NCBI GenBank assembly: GCA_902616075.1
Contig: CACMRK010000001.1
Location: forward strand, 186,001-250,000
Source of the DNA: an uncultured Alphaproteobacteria bacterium
GTDB taxonomy: Bacteria; Pseudomonadota; Alphaproteobacteria; HIMB59; GCA-002718135
Direction: 5' to 3'
Length of the DNA: 64,000 bases
Below the pieces are notes generated by a model that ran no database searches, was not told the DNA's origin, and saw only the letters and a list, made by a program, of their open reading frames with translations. Within the stretch, counting starts at the first letter, position 1. Every line of letters starts with the position of its first letter. Both the position numbers and the translations under genes were made by a program. Below, piece after piece: positions 42,121-51,492 of the stretch.

Positions 42121-43260
42121 TTAATTAATATTTTCTAACACAGTTGCAATACCTTGACCTAAACCTATACATTGTGTCGCTAATCCATACTTTTTATTTT
42201 TATTTTGCAATAGAGTTGCAACTTTACCTGTAATCCTTGCTCCAGTAGCACCCAAAGGGTGGCCTAATGCTATTGCTCCACCATGTATATTTACTTTATT
42301 TATGTCCATCTTTAATTCTTTAATACATGCTAAAGATTGAGAAGCAAATGCCTCATTTAGTTCCACAATATCAATATCGGAAATAGATAAATTAGCTCTT
42401 TTTAGAGCTTTTTTAGATGCATTAATTGGGCCAAGACCCATTAATTCTGGTGGACAACCAACTACTGCTGTAGATTTTATACGAGCTAAAATATTTAGAT
42501 TATTTTTTTTTGCATATTCTTCCTCACAAACAATTACTGCTGATGCTCCATCTGTTAATGGTGAGGCTGTACCAGCTGTTACTGTTCCATTTTCATCAAA
42601 AGCAAGTTTTAACCCATCTAAAATTTCATGTGAGGTGTTAGGTCGAATGCCACCATCTTTATTAATTTTCTCATCATTATTTGTGATAGACACTATTTCA
42701 TTGTCGAACATATTTGATTCTCTAGCTAAATTAGCTTTGTAATGACTGCTAATAGCAAATTCTTGTTGTTGTTTCCGAGAAATATCAAATTTTTTTGCAA
42801 CATTTTCAGCTGTAATGCCCATAGACATATATACATTTGGATTATCTTTACTTAATTGAGGATGAGGATCGTATGTTAATCCATTCATAGGAATAAATGT
42901 CATACTTTCTACACCACAACATAAAAAAACGTCTCCAGAGTTAATTGCAATAGCACCAGTTGCATCATGAATAGCTTGCATTGAAGAACCGCACCATCTA
43001 TTGACTGTCATACCCGCCACATGTTCTGGCATATCTGTCATGAAAGAAACAATTTTAGCAATATTATTACCTTGCGCTCCTTCAGGATAAGCACAACCAG
43101 TAATAATGTCCTCTATGTCATTTTTATTAATTTGAATTTCATTCAGTAATTGATTTATTGTTTGTGATAAAATGTCTTCTGGTCTTATATTAGCCATTTC
43201 ACCTTTACGAGCAAAGGTGAAGGGTGATCTTTTGTAACCCACAATAACTGCATTTCTCAT
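42121..43260 (-). CDS. Acetyl-CoA acyltransferase/thiolase
   Basis: VNRWCGSSMQAIHDA active-site Cys, NEAFASQ, GGAIALGHPLGATGAR. Confidence 0.95.
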   Translation of the reverse strand: MRNAVIVGYKRSPFTFARKGEMANIRPEDILSQTINQLLNEIQINKNDIEDIITGCAYPEGAQGNNIAKIVSFMTDMPEHVAGMTVNRWCGSSMQAIHDATGAIAINSGDVFLCCGVESMTFIPMNGLTYDPHPQLSKDNPNVYMSMGITAENVAKKFDISRKQQQEFAISSHYKANLARESNMFDNEIVSITNNDEKINKDGGIRPNTSHEILDGLKLAFDENGTVTAGTASPLTDGASAVIVCEEEYAKKNNLNILARIKSTAVVGCPPELMGLGPINASKKALKRANLSISDIDIVELNEAFASQSLACIKELKMDINKVNIHGGAIALGHPLGATGARITGKVATLLQNKNKKYGLATQCIGLGQGIATVLENIN

Positions 43261-43776
43261 TTAAAACTCCATTAAAGAATGTATCTCAATTCCTTTTTCA
43301 ATTAGTTTTTTATCACCACTTAAATCTGGTAAATTTATTATAAAACCTGCACCAACAATATTTTTGTCTTCAAACTTTTTAATTAACTCTACTGCTGCAA
43401 GTGCAGTTCCACCTGTTGCTAAAAGATCATCAATAATTAGTAAATCTTTATGACCATCTAAGGCATCTGTATGAATATGCATTTCAGTTGATCCATACTC
43501 TAAGTCGTATGAGGTTTTGAAAGTATCAAATGGAAGTTTATGAGGCTTTCTCAAAGGAACAAATGCTGCATTTAAAAAATAAGCTATTGCGCCTGCCATA
43601 ATAAATCCACGTGATTCTATGCTTAAAACTGCATCTATTTTTTTATTTTGCCATGGTTTTACCATGTCATCAATGACTTGTTTAAAGTGTCCTGCATTTT
43701 GCAACAATGTTGTAATATCTCTGAATTGAATTCCTTTAACAGGATAATCAGCAATTGTTCGAACGTATTCTTTCAT
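43261..43776 (-). CDS. apt: Adenine phosphoribosyltransferase
   Basis: DYPVKGIQFRDITTLL, IESRGFI, LLIIDDLLATGGTALA. Confidence 0.96.
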   Translation of the reverse strand: MKEYVRTIADYPVKGIQFRDITTLLQNAGHFKQVIDDMVKPWQNKKIDAVLSIESRGFIMAGAIAYFLNAAFVPLRKPHKLPFDTFKTSYDLEYGSTEMHIHTDALDGHKDLLIIDDLLATGGTALAAVELIKKFEDKNIVGAGFIINLPDLSGDKKLIEKGIEIHSLMEF

Positions 43777-44336
43777 TAGTTTTTTTCAATGTCTTTTATA
43801 TCAAATAAAGTAACAGGTGCAAAATTTGAAGAACAATCGTATGTTTTAGTATAAGGGAATTTTAAAAATGATTTTGAGATTTGATTGCTAACATCTAATT
43901 TCTTTTCAAAGTGATTTATCAATAATTTATTTGGGTTTGCATGTGGTGCAAGATTACGAATATATTTAATTGTATTTTCAATATTAGTTTTGTTTTCTCT
44001 ACATAGTAAATAAGTAGCTGTTGCCATTGATCTTGATACACCACACCAACAATGAATAACAATATCTTCATCATATGCATATGTAGAAGTAAAATTAGCT
44101 ATTGAATTTACATGCTCTTCTGCTGGTAGAATTTGCGGTATTTCATCAGTATTCAATCGAAATATTTTATTATTGCTACTAATTTCAATAATATCGTCAA
44201 ATCCTAACTTTAAATGATTTTTTACACCCTTAGGTGTTTCTGGTGCATATCCTGGATCAATTACTGATACAAGATATTTGGGCTGTATGCTTTCACACAC
44301 ATTAGTTAAATCATTTAGAGAACAAACAATTATCAT
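43776..44336 (-). CDS. Dual-specificity/tyrosine phosphatase-like protein
   Basis: HCWCGVSRS P-loop (CX5R) motif. Confidence 0.75.
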   Translation of the reverse strand: MIIVCSLNDLTNVCESIQPKYLVSVIDPGYAPETPKGVKNHLKLGFDDIIEISSNNKIFRLNTDEIPQILPAEEHVNSIANFTSTYAYDEDIVIHCWCGVSRSMATATYLLCRENKTNIENTIKYIRNLAPHANPNKLLINHFEKKLDVSNQISKSFLKFPYTKTYDCSSNFAPVTLFDIKDIEKN

Positions 44337-44364
44337 AAAAAAGGGTGGTATAAACCACCCTTAA
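44337..44364 (-). terminator. Terminator downstream of ABC substrate-binding gene, abutting the next start codon
   Basis: AAGGGTGGTTTATACCACCCTTTTTT on minus strand. Confidence 0.75.
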
Positions 44365-44383
44365 TAAAAGTAAAATAATTAAA

Positions 44384-45724
44384 CTACTCTGCAGTTGCAT
44401 CTGCTAATATTGCATTAGCATCTTCATTTAATTGATTTAATGTTGAAATGATATCATCACCATTAATAATTGCTGCATAAGCTTTTTCAACCTCACCTCT
44501 AACTGAATAATAGCCAGGAACAGAAGGCTCACCTTTTCCGTATTGAACCATTGTTAATGATTTATCATATTGAGGTAATTCAGCTCTTTTTTCAGCAATT
44601 AATGGATGATCTGCAGAAGAGGTTCTAACAAAACCATATCCACTTTCAGTTGACCAAACTGCTGAGTTCTCAGTATTAGAAATATATTTCATCCACTGAT
44701 ATGCTGCTACCATTCTATTAGCATCACCTGAATTTCCCATAATTAAACCACCGCCATATAAGTTAAGCACTGGTTCACTAGTGGTGTATGATAATGGAGC
44801 TACATCCCAATTACCATTGTAACCCTCTTCAATGGCTTTCTGGAAATAAGTGATACCAGAAGTAGATCCTGCAGCAAATAAAACAGAGCCTTGTCCTAAG
44901 TATTGCTGGTCAGTGTATTTACCTCTTGCAACTATTGCGCATCCTTTATTAGCCATTCCTTGAATGAATTCCATAGCTTCAATGGCTTTTGGACCATTGT
45001 AAATATACTGACCATTATCATAGTCAAATACATCACCTCCATGCGCAAATACCCATGCTGCAAAGTTACTTGCATCTGTATCTATTTCATATCCATAACT
45101 TGGAACATCTTCACCCATCTTACCGCTATAATCTTGATTTGTTGCAGCACATGCTGCTTCCGCAAAATCAGCAGGAGTTTTAGGAGCATCTAAACCTAGT
45201 TCCTTTAACCAATCTGCATTGTAATAAAGGATCTCTATTGATTTTCCAACTTCATGTAATAGTTTTGGATTTCCGTCAAAATATGGTGAAAAGCCAACAG
45301 TCCAGTTTGCACCCCAATCTGCTATATCATCTTGAGAAACACCCCATTTTTTACTATTTGCTAAAATATTTTGATCAATTGAAGCGCCAATTAAGTACAT
45401 GTCTGCAGCAGCGTTACCATAACCTCTTGCAACGTCTGCTATATCTTTTGTTCCAGCAGCAGACATCATAGCAGATTGAACTTTTCCGTAATGCCCTTTG
45501 TGAACAACATTAACTTTTATTCCTGTTTCAGCTTCAAATCTTTCAGCTCTTGCCATCATTGCATCTAATCTTTCATCTGAATATTGAACCCAGAATTCAA
45601 CAGTTTGACCTGAAGGATCTGCATTTTCAATATCTTGTGCAGTAATTGCGAATGATTGCGAGGAGATAAAAAATAAGGAAGCTAAGAAGAAATTTAAAAT
45701 ATATTTATAAAATTTCATAATCAC
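44384..45724 (-). CDS. ABC transporter sugar-type substrate-binding protein (family 1)
   Basis: Signal peptide, ETGIKVNVVHKGHYGK, next to two MalF/MalG-type permeases. Confidence 0.88.
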   Translation of the reverse strand: MIMKFYKYILNFFLASLFFISSQSFAITAQDIENADPSGQTVEFWVQYSDERLDAMMARAERFEAETGIKVNVVHKGHYGKVQSAMMSAAGTKDIADVARGYGNAAADMYLIGASIDQNILANSKKWGVSQDDIADWGANWTVGFSPYFDGNPKLLHEVGKSIEILYYNADWLKELGLDAPKTPADFAEAACAATNQDYSGKMGEDVPSYGYEIDTDASNFAAWVFAHGGDVFDYDNGQYIYNGPKAIEAMEFIQGMANKGCAIVARGKYTDQQYLGQGSVLFAAGSTSGITYFQKAIEEGYNGNWDVAPLSYTTSEPVLNLYGGGLIMGNSGDANRMVAAYQWMKYISNTENSAVWSTESGYGFVRTSSADHPLIAEKRAELPQYDKSLTMVQYGKGEPSVPGYYSVRGEVEKAYAAIINGDDIISTLNQLNEDANAILADATAE

Positions 45725-45787
45725 CCCGTAAAAATATTTATTAATATAGAGGTAAAATTAAAGTTTTGTTACAAAAAATTTACTGAT

Positions 45788-46633
45788 TTATTCTTTTAAT
45801 CCAAAGTTTGATATACTTTCTATGAATAACTTCTGAGTAAAAAAGTATAATACTAAAATTGGGAAAATTGCAATTAAGCAAGCAGCCATCAATAAATTAA
45901 AATTAGGTCCCACCTCTCTAACAAAACTATAGATAGAAACTGTTACAGGATACCAATCATCTCTTGTTAATATAAGTAAAGGCCAAGCAAAACTATTCCA
46001 CGCTATAATAAAAGTAAATAAAGAGACTGTCACAATAATAGGTTTGCTCATTGGTATTACTACCTTGAGTAAAAAATTTAAATGAGAAGATCCATCAAGC
46101 CTTGCAGCATCCCATAATTCATTTGGTATCTTTTTAAAATATTGTCTTAATAAGAAAATTACAAATATATTTCCCATAAATGGAACTGTTAAACCTTGAA
46201 GACTATTCATCCAAGAAGGTCCAAATGGCAATGGAATAATTTCCCCTCTAATAATTAATAAATGAGGTAATAATGTAATTATTTCTGGAATCATTAATGA
46301 AAGTAACAACATGTAGAATATTATATTTTTTAATGGGAATTCTATTTTGGCAAAAGAGTATGCTGCTGGAATACTAGTTAATAAAACACCAATGACAATT
46401 ATTGAACTTATTATTAAACTATTAAATGTATAACGTTGGAATCTATTAGATGTCCAAACTTCATAATAATTTTCAAACATCAATTTTTTTGGAAATAAAT
46501 ATTGATTTGAAGCTTCTCCAGCTGTCATCAATGATGTGGATATCATGTAAAAAAATGGGTAAATTGAAATAATAAAAACTATTAATAAAATTAAATAAGG
46601 TATCCTTGTTTCAGCATTAATAATTCTAGTCAT
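45788..46633 (-). CDS. Carbohydrate ABC transporter permease (MalG-like)
   Basis: ELWDAARLDGSSHLNFLLKVVIPMSKP EAA loop. Confidence 0.9.
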   Translation of the reverse strand: MTRIINAETRIPYLILLIVFIISIYPFFYMISTSLMTAGEASNQYLFPKKLMFENYYEVWTSNRFQRYTFNSLIISSIIVIGVLLTSIPAAYSFAKIEFPLKNIIFYMLLLSLMIPEIITLLPHLLIIRGEIIPLPFGPSWMNSLQGLTVPFMGNIFVIFLLRQYFKKIPNELWDAARLDGSSHLNFLLKVVIPMSKPIIVTVSLFTFIIAWNSFAWPLLILTRDDWYPVTVSIYSFVREVGPNFNLLMAACLIAIFPILVLYFFTQKLFIESISNFGLKE

Positions 46634-47750
46634 AGCTTAACCTTTTTCTAAAAATTACATATTGCGATATTGCTAAAATATTTAGAAGTATAAATAAAAT
46701 TACTCCTTCAGCTGCAGCATAACCATATTTCACTCTACCCCAAAAATGATCAAAAATTTCTATTGTCACAACATCCATTGTATCTCCAGCAGAAGACGTT
46801 TGCATAACAAAAATACTATTGAAAGCTTGAAAGGTATTTATAAAACCAGTCAACATTAGAAAAAATATAATAGGCATTAATAGTGGTATTGTAATCTTAA
46901 TAAATGTTTGCCATCTACTTGCTCCCTCTGCTTTCGCGGCCTCATATAAATCAGATGGTATAATTGATAAACCCGCAAGTAAAATTATTGCATAATAGCC
47001 AGTATAAGACCATATTCCATATATAATTGATGACATTAGAGCTAAACTTGGTCCAGCAAGTAGACCTTCTATTTTGATACCAAATAAAACTTCGGTAATG
47101 GGTCTTTTATCAAATAACCACATTTGAGGTTCAAAACCAAATATTCCTATTAGTTGATTTAAAAAAGAATTTTCAGCTTTACCAAATATTAAAAAAAATA
47201 CTGCAGCACCCATTACTGCTGGAGTAATGTAAGGAAATAATAAAATCATTTGAAAGAATTGTTTACCAGCTAATTTTTGATACAAAGCAAATGCTATTAT
47301 TAATCCTAATCCAACCTCAAAAATTATAGTGAAAAACGAATAATAAAAAGTATAGATAAGAGAGTATAGATAGTCTTCATCACCTGTTAAAAGCATTTTT
47401 TCCCAGTTGATATTAATTAATATTATTCCAATAATTAATATTGCTATAGATAAAAATGCTAAATAGATTTTATTTTTTACTTTATTTTTAAATTCACTCC
47501 AAAGTCCATAGCTCAATATTAATAATAATAATCCTAAAACAAATAACCAAAAAGCTGGTATATCTCCAAGTATTCTTTGGTAATTCTCAAATCCTAAAAA
47601 TCTACCTTTAAAAACTTTCCACTTGTGTATACTCATGTACATTCCAAAAAAAACAGGAAAAATTCCAAATAGACTGATTATTAAAACAGCAGGAAGAATT
47701 AATAGATATCCTGTAAGTTTTTCTGAATGATTTAATAAGAATTTATTCAT
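46626..47750 (-). CDS. Carbohydrate ABC transporter permease (MalF-like)
   Basis: DLYEAAKAEGASRWQTFIKITIPLLMP EAA loop. Confidence 0.9.
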   Translation of the reverse strand: MNKFLLNHSEKLTGYLLILPAVLIISLFGIFPVFFGMYMSIHKWKVFKGRFLGFENYQRILGDIPAFWLFVLGLLLLILSYGLWSEFKNKVKNKIYLAFLSIAILIIGIILININWEKMLLTGDEDYLYSLIYTFYYSFFTIIFEVGLGLIIAFALYQKLAGKQFFQMILLFPYITPAVMGAAVFFLIFGKAENSFLNQLIGIFGFEPQMWLFDKRPITEVLFGIKIEGLLAGPSLALMSSIIYGIWSYTGYYAIILLAGLSIIPSDLYEAAKAEGASRWQTFIKITIPLLMPIIFFLMLTGFINTFQAFNSIFVMQTSSAGDTMDVVTIEIFDHFWGRVKYGYAAAEGVILFILLNILAISQYVIFRKRLSYD

Positions 47751-48501
47751 TAATTTTTATAAGATCACCTTTATTTATATTACCATCATTTAAAGGATCT
47801 AAATATATTCCTAAATTAATATGGTTGTATATTTTTTTTAGGTTTAAAGGAATATTAAGATTTATATCAGAAGTTTTGGGCTTAATATTAGTTGCTGAAC
47901 ATCTGGGAATTTCTTTAATAACTTTAAATTTTATATCACTGATTGATAAAATTTTACCTACCAGCTTCCTTTCTTCCCATTTATCTAAATCTTCTACATA
48001 TATATTTCCTCTAAAACGCTCATGTTCAACTTGATGATTAGATAGGTTTTCAAAGTCTTTAATACTGTTTAAATTTATTAATGATATTGATTTATTTGGC
48101 ATTGTATCAAAAAAAGGATTCACTCTATCTTTTAATAAATTAATTTTATTTATATTTGGTAAAATATCCTCAAGTTTACTACATAAGATTTTTACTTCAT
48201 GTTGATTATTAATATCTGTTTTTAAAATTATTTTATTTTCAAATTCTAGTATTAAAAAATTATCTTCTAATAAAAAATTATATTGATTTAATTCAGGATA
48301 TTTTTTTAATGATAAGAATTTATATATTTCTCGTTTTAAAGGATTATTTTTAATTAATTCTATATCTTTAAGATCAAGATTATTAGTGAAAGCAAATATT
48401 CGATCATTTTTTATACCAATATTTTTAATTATCTCTAAGTTATCTACATTATTGAAAGAAAGAGATTTTACAGGTGAAAAATATAGGTTTTTAATTTTCA
48501 C
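47743..48501 (-). CDS. MOSC domain-containing protein
   Basis: YFSPVKSLSF N-terminus, RFRGNIYVEDLDKWEE, RCSATNI. Confidence 0.82.
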   Translation of the reverse strand: MKIKNLYFSPVKSLSFNNVDNLEIIKNIGIKNDRIFAFTNNLDLKDIELIKNNPLKREIYKFLSLKKYPELNQYNFLLEDNFLILEFENKIILKTDINNQHEVKILCSKLEDILPNINKINLLKDRVNPFFDTMPNKSISLINLNSIKDFENLSNHQVEHERFRGNIYVEDLDKWEERKLVGKILSISDIKFKVIKEIPRCSATNIKPKTSDINLNIPLNLKKIYNHINLGIYLDPLNDGNINKGDLIKINE

Positions 48502-48513
48502 TTATATTAGCAT

Positions 48514-49212
48514 TTAAGTTTTTTTTAAAAAATACTGATCTAAAAATGAATCTAACCAATTTGATATATTTTTATTATATTTGTAACGATAATAAAGTTG
48601 AACAAATATATTTTGAGCGCCTTTGACGAATAATTTTTTAGGATTTTTTAATAACACTAAATACAGCCATCTCATATGAAGTTTAAAATTTACTTCTGGA
48701 TGAAATTGGAGCGCATAACAATTTTGATATTTAAAAGCTTGATTATTAAAAATATCACCCCTTGCTAATAACTCACAGCCTGTAGGAAGAGAAAACCCTT
48801 CAGAATGGAATTGAAAAAAAATCTTTTGAGAATAAAAAAGATTTTTTGAATTTTCAGTTGGTTCAATTTTATAAAAACCAATTTCTGAAAGCCCGTCTTT
48901 ATTAGCTGTTATTTCTGAACCTAAACATTTAGCTAATAACTGTGCTCCAAAACAAATTCCAAGATAAGGAATGTCAGTTTTTATAACTTTGTTTATCCAT
49001 TCTAATTCTTTATTTATATATTCATCTTCATCGTTTATGCTTCCTGGCGCACCAAATACAACTATAGCTGAGTATTGTTTAATATTTAGAGGAAGTTCTT
49101 CACCTAAAGGCGGTCTACATATTTCGGCAACATATCCCCTATCTCTAAATTTATTTCCTACATCTCCTGGAACCGAAGTTTTTTGATGTAATACAAACAA
49201 AACCTTATTCAT
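48514..49212 (-). CDS. Class I glutamine amidotransferase-like protein
   Basis: YLGICFGAQLLAKCLG nucleophile elbow, LQFHPEV. Confidence 0.88.
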   Translation of the reverse strand: MNKVLFVLHQKTSVPGDVGNKFRDRGYVAEICRPPLGEELPLNIKQYSAIVVFGAPGSINDEDEYINKELEWINKVIKTDIPYLGICFGAQLLAKCLGSEITANKDGLSEIGFYKIEPTENSKNLFYSQKIFFQFHSEGFSLPTGCELLARGDIFNNQAFKYQNCYALQFHPEVNFKLHMRWLYLVLLKNPKKLFVKGAQNIFVQLYYRYKYNKNISNWLDSFLDQYFLKKT

Positions 49213-49302
49213 ACTAAATTATTAATAATAAATATTTTATTAATATGAAAATATTATTTCATAAAAATTATAACTATTTTGTATATTAATCTAGGTTGAT
49301 AC

Positions 49303-49713
49303 TTATGTGACAAAATAATCAATGTCTAAGATCTTTATGTAAAACATAAGAGTAAAATAACCAAAATTCATCATTACAACAAAACTAATAAGCATATTGA
49401 TCGATTTAGGGAGTGAATTTCCTAAAAAATCATCCCAAAAAACCTTTTCTAAATATAGAGCTAATTCAAAGTATATAAGTGTAATGATTGCAGCATTGAA
49501 GATTATTAAAGAAGTCAATCCATTAAGACTCAATAAATAATTAATAAAAATTAATATCAAAAAAGAAAAAGAAGAAATAAATAAATTTAATAAGATTTTT
49601 TTATTTTTTGAAAATTTTTTGAAAAAAATAATGTATCTTGTGTTTAAAAATAACGAAATCAATATCGAGCTAAAAAAAGAAATAATTAATATTTTTGTTA
49701 TTTGATATTCCAT
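49303..49713 (-). CDS. Hypothetical membrane protein
   Basis: Four predicted hydrophobic segments, no family recognised. Confidence 0.5.
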   Translation of the reverse strand: MEYQITKILIISFFSSILISLFLNTRYIIFFKKFSKNKKILLNLFISSFSFLILIFINYLLSLNGLTSLIIFNAAIITLIYFELALYLEKVFWDDFLGNSLPKSINMLISFVVMMNFGYFTLMFYIKILDIDYFVT

Positions 49714-49762
49714 TTATATGTATTTTTTATATAACTAAAAAATATATAAGAAAAATAAGAAA

Positions 49763-50533
49763 ATGAAATTTGATAATGAAACTAGTATTATTCAACAAAA
49801 AATAGCGAATGGTTATGCTGGAGTTTCACGAAGATTAGCTATTGTAAATGCCTTAAATTTAGAGACTAATGAAACTGTTATTGATATTGGATGTGGTGGT
49901 GGTCATTTAGTCGAAGAAATTTCATTATCTGTTGGAGAACAAGGCAAAGTAATAGGAATTGATCCAAGTCAAGATCAATTAGATGTTGCAAGCAATAAAT
50001 GTAAAGATCAAACTAATGTGGAACTTATTTGTACGACTGCTGATGATATCAATATAGATGATGCATCATGTGATAAAATTACAGCTACACAAACATTAGA
50101 ATATATCGAAGATATAGATACATCCTTAAAAGAAATAAAAAGAATTTCTAAAACTAATTCTAAATTTGTTAATGTCTCAATTCTTTGGGACTATTTTAGA
50201 TTTTATGGACCAGAAAAAGAAATTAATGATCTCATTCATGAAGCATTTAGAGCACATTGTTTTCACCAAATGCTTCCGCTTGATTTAAATGGTAAATTAA
50301 AAAAACTTGGATATAAAAATATAAGTTCTCAAAATTTATCGTATTTAATTACAAATAGAGATAATAATTCACCAGCAATTTTTTATGAAACTATGTTAAG
50401 TAAATTTGCTTTAAGCCAAGGTGTTTCAGAAGATAAAGTAGATGATTGGAAAAAACAATTAAATAAATCTGAAAAAGTAGGTAATTTCGGATTTACAAGT
50501 TTTCCAGTATTAACTGCGGCATACTTAGGTTAA
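49763..50533 (+). CDS. Class I SAM-dependent methyltransferase
   Basis: VIDIGCGGGHLVEEI, ARMT fold. Confidence 0.88.
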   Translation: MKFDNETSIIQQKIANGYAGVSRRLAIVNALNLETNETVIDIGCGGGHLVEEISLSVGEQGKVIGIDPSQDQLDVASNKCKDQTNVELICTTADDINIDDASCDKITATQTLEYIEDIDTSLKEIKRISKTNSKFVNVSILWDYFRFYGPEKEINDLIHEAFRAHCFHQMLPLDLNGKLKKLGYKNISSQNLSYLITNRDNNSPAIFYETMLSKFALSQGVSEDKVDDWKKQLNKSEKVGNFGFTSFPVLTAAYLG

Positions 50534-50541
50534 TTTAAAAA

Positions 50542-50991
50542 ATGAAATTAAAAGTTTATTTATCTGGTGAAATTCATACTAATTGGCGAGATGAGATTAT
50601 AGATAAATGTAAATCAAAAAATTTAGAAATAGAATTTTCAAGCCCGACTACCAATCATGAATTATCAGATGATATTGGTGTAAAAATACTTGGTGATGAA
50701 GAAAAAAAATTTTGGCACGATAACAAAGGAGCCAAAATAAATGCTATACGAACTAGAAATTCGATTGAAAAAGCAGATATAGTTATAGTGCGTTTTGGTG
50801 AGAAATATAAACAATGGAATGCTGCTTTTGATGCAGGGTATGCATCAGCCTTGAATAAATCTCTCATAATAATGCATAGTGATGAACATCAACATGCTTT
50901 AAAAGAAGTTGATGCAGCAGCTCATGCTATAACAAAAAATACCGATGAAGTTGTAAAAATTTTACAATATAGTTTACAAGGTAAAATATAA
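50542..50991 (+). CDS. YtoQ family protein
   Basis: MKLKVYLSGEIHTNWRDEI, nucleoside deoxyribosyltransferase-like layout. Confidence 0.8.
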   Translation: MKLKVYLSGEIHTNWRDEIIDKCKSKNLEIEFSSPTTNHELSDDIGVKILGDEEKKFWHDNKGAKINAIRTRNSIEKADIVIVRFGEKYKQWNAAFDAGYASALNKSLIIMHSDEHQHALKEVDAAAHAITKNTDEVVKILQYSLQGKI

Positions 50992-50992
50992 A

Positions 50993-51448
50993 TTAATTAT
51001 TTTCTTTTTCTGACAGTCTTCTTAAGCTCTCTTTTGGCCAAGTTGTTTCTCGATCATACATGGCTTCATGGCAAATATCTTTGTTAATAATTTCAATCCA
51101 AGGATCTTTATCTTTCACAAAAATATGTGCTTGCGGTGTGATTGGTTGGTCGAGTGTAGCTGTTCTGATTGCAATTCGAGATTTTGCAACATTGTATTTA
51201 CAAAATAAATAAACACCACAATTATTACAAAAATATGCTCGATAACCTTTTCCACTGCCTGTAGGGAGCAGTGTAGATTCAACATTACCATTTAATTCAA
51301 AATCATCTTCAAAAATCATTGTATGTATAACAAAAGAAGAGCCTGTAGAAATTTTACAGTTATTACAATGACAAGCTTGAGTGAACAAAGGTTTATCTTT
51401 TATTTTATAATTTACTGAACCGCACGCGCATTTCCCGATAAGAGTCAT
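50993..51448 (-). CDS. GFA family protein (second copy)
   Basis: CACGSVNY, CHCNNCK, FCNNCGVYLFC. Confidence 0.85.
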   Translation of the reverse strand: MTLIGKCACGSVNYKIKDKPLFTQACHCNNCKISTGSSFVIHTMIFEDDFELNGNVESTLLPTGSGKGYRAYFCNNCGVYLFCKYNVAKSRIAIRTATLDQPITPQAHIFVKDKDPWIEIINKDICHEAMYDRETTWPKESLRRLSEKENN

Positions 51449-51492
51449 TTCAACTAAACGTTATATTTTGGAATTTAAAAAGCAAGAATTAA

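Noticed and set aside
45238-45471. Plus-strand ORFs antisense to the sugar SBP (also 44903-45193, 44989-45183)
   Set aside because: Antisense to a well supported CDS, low-complexity translations
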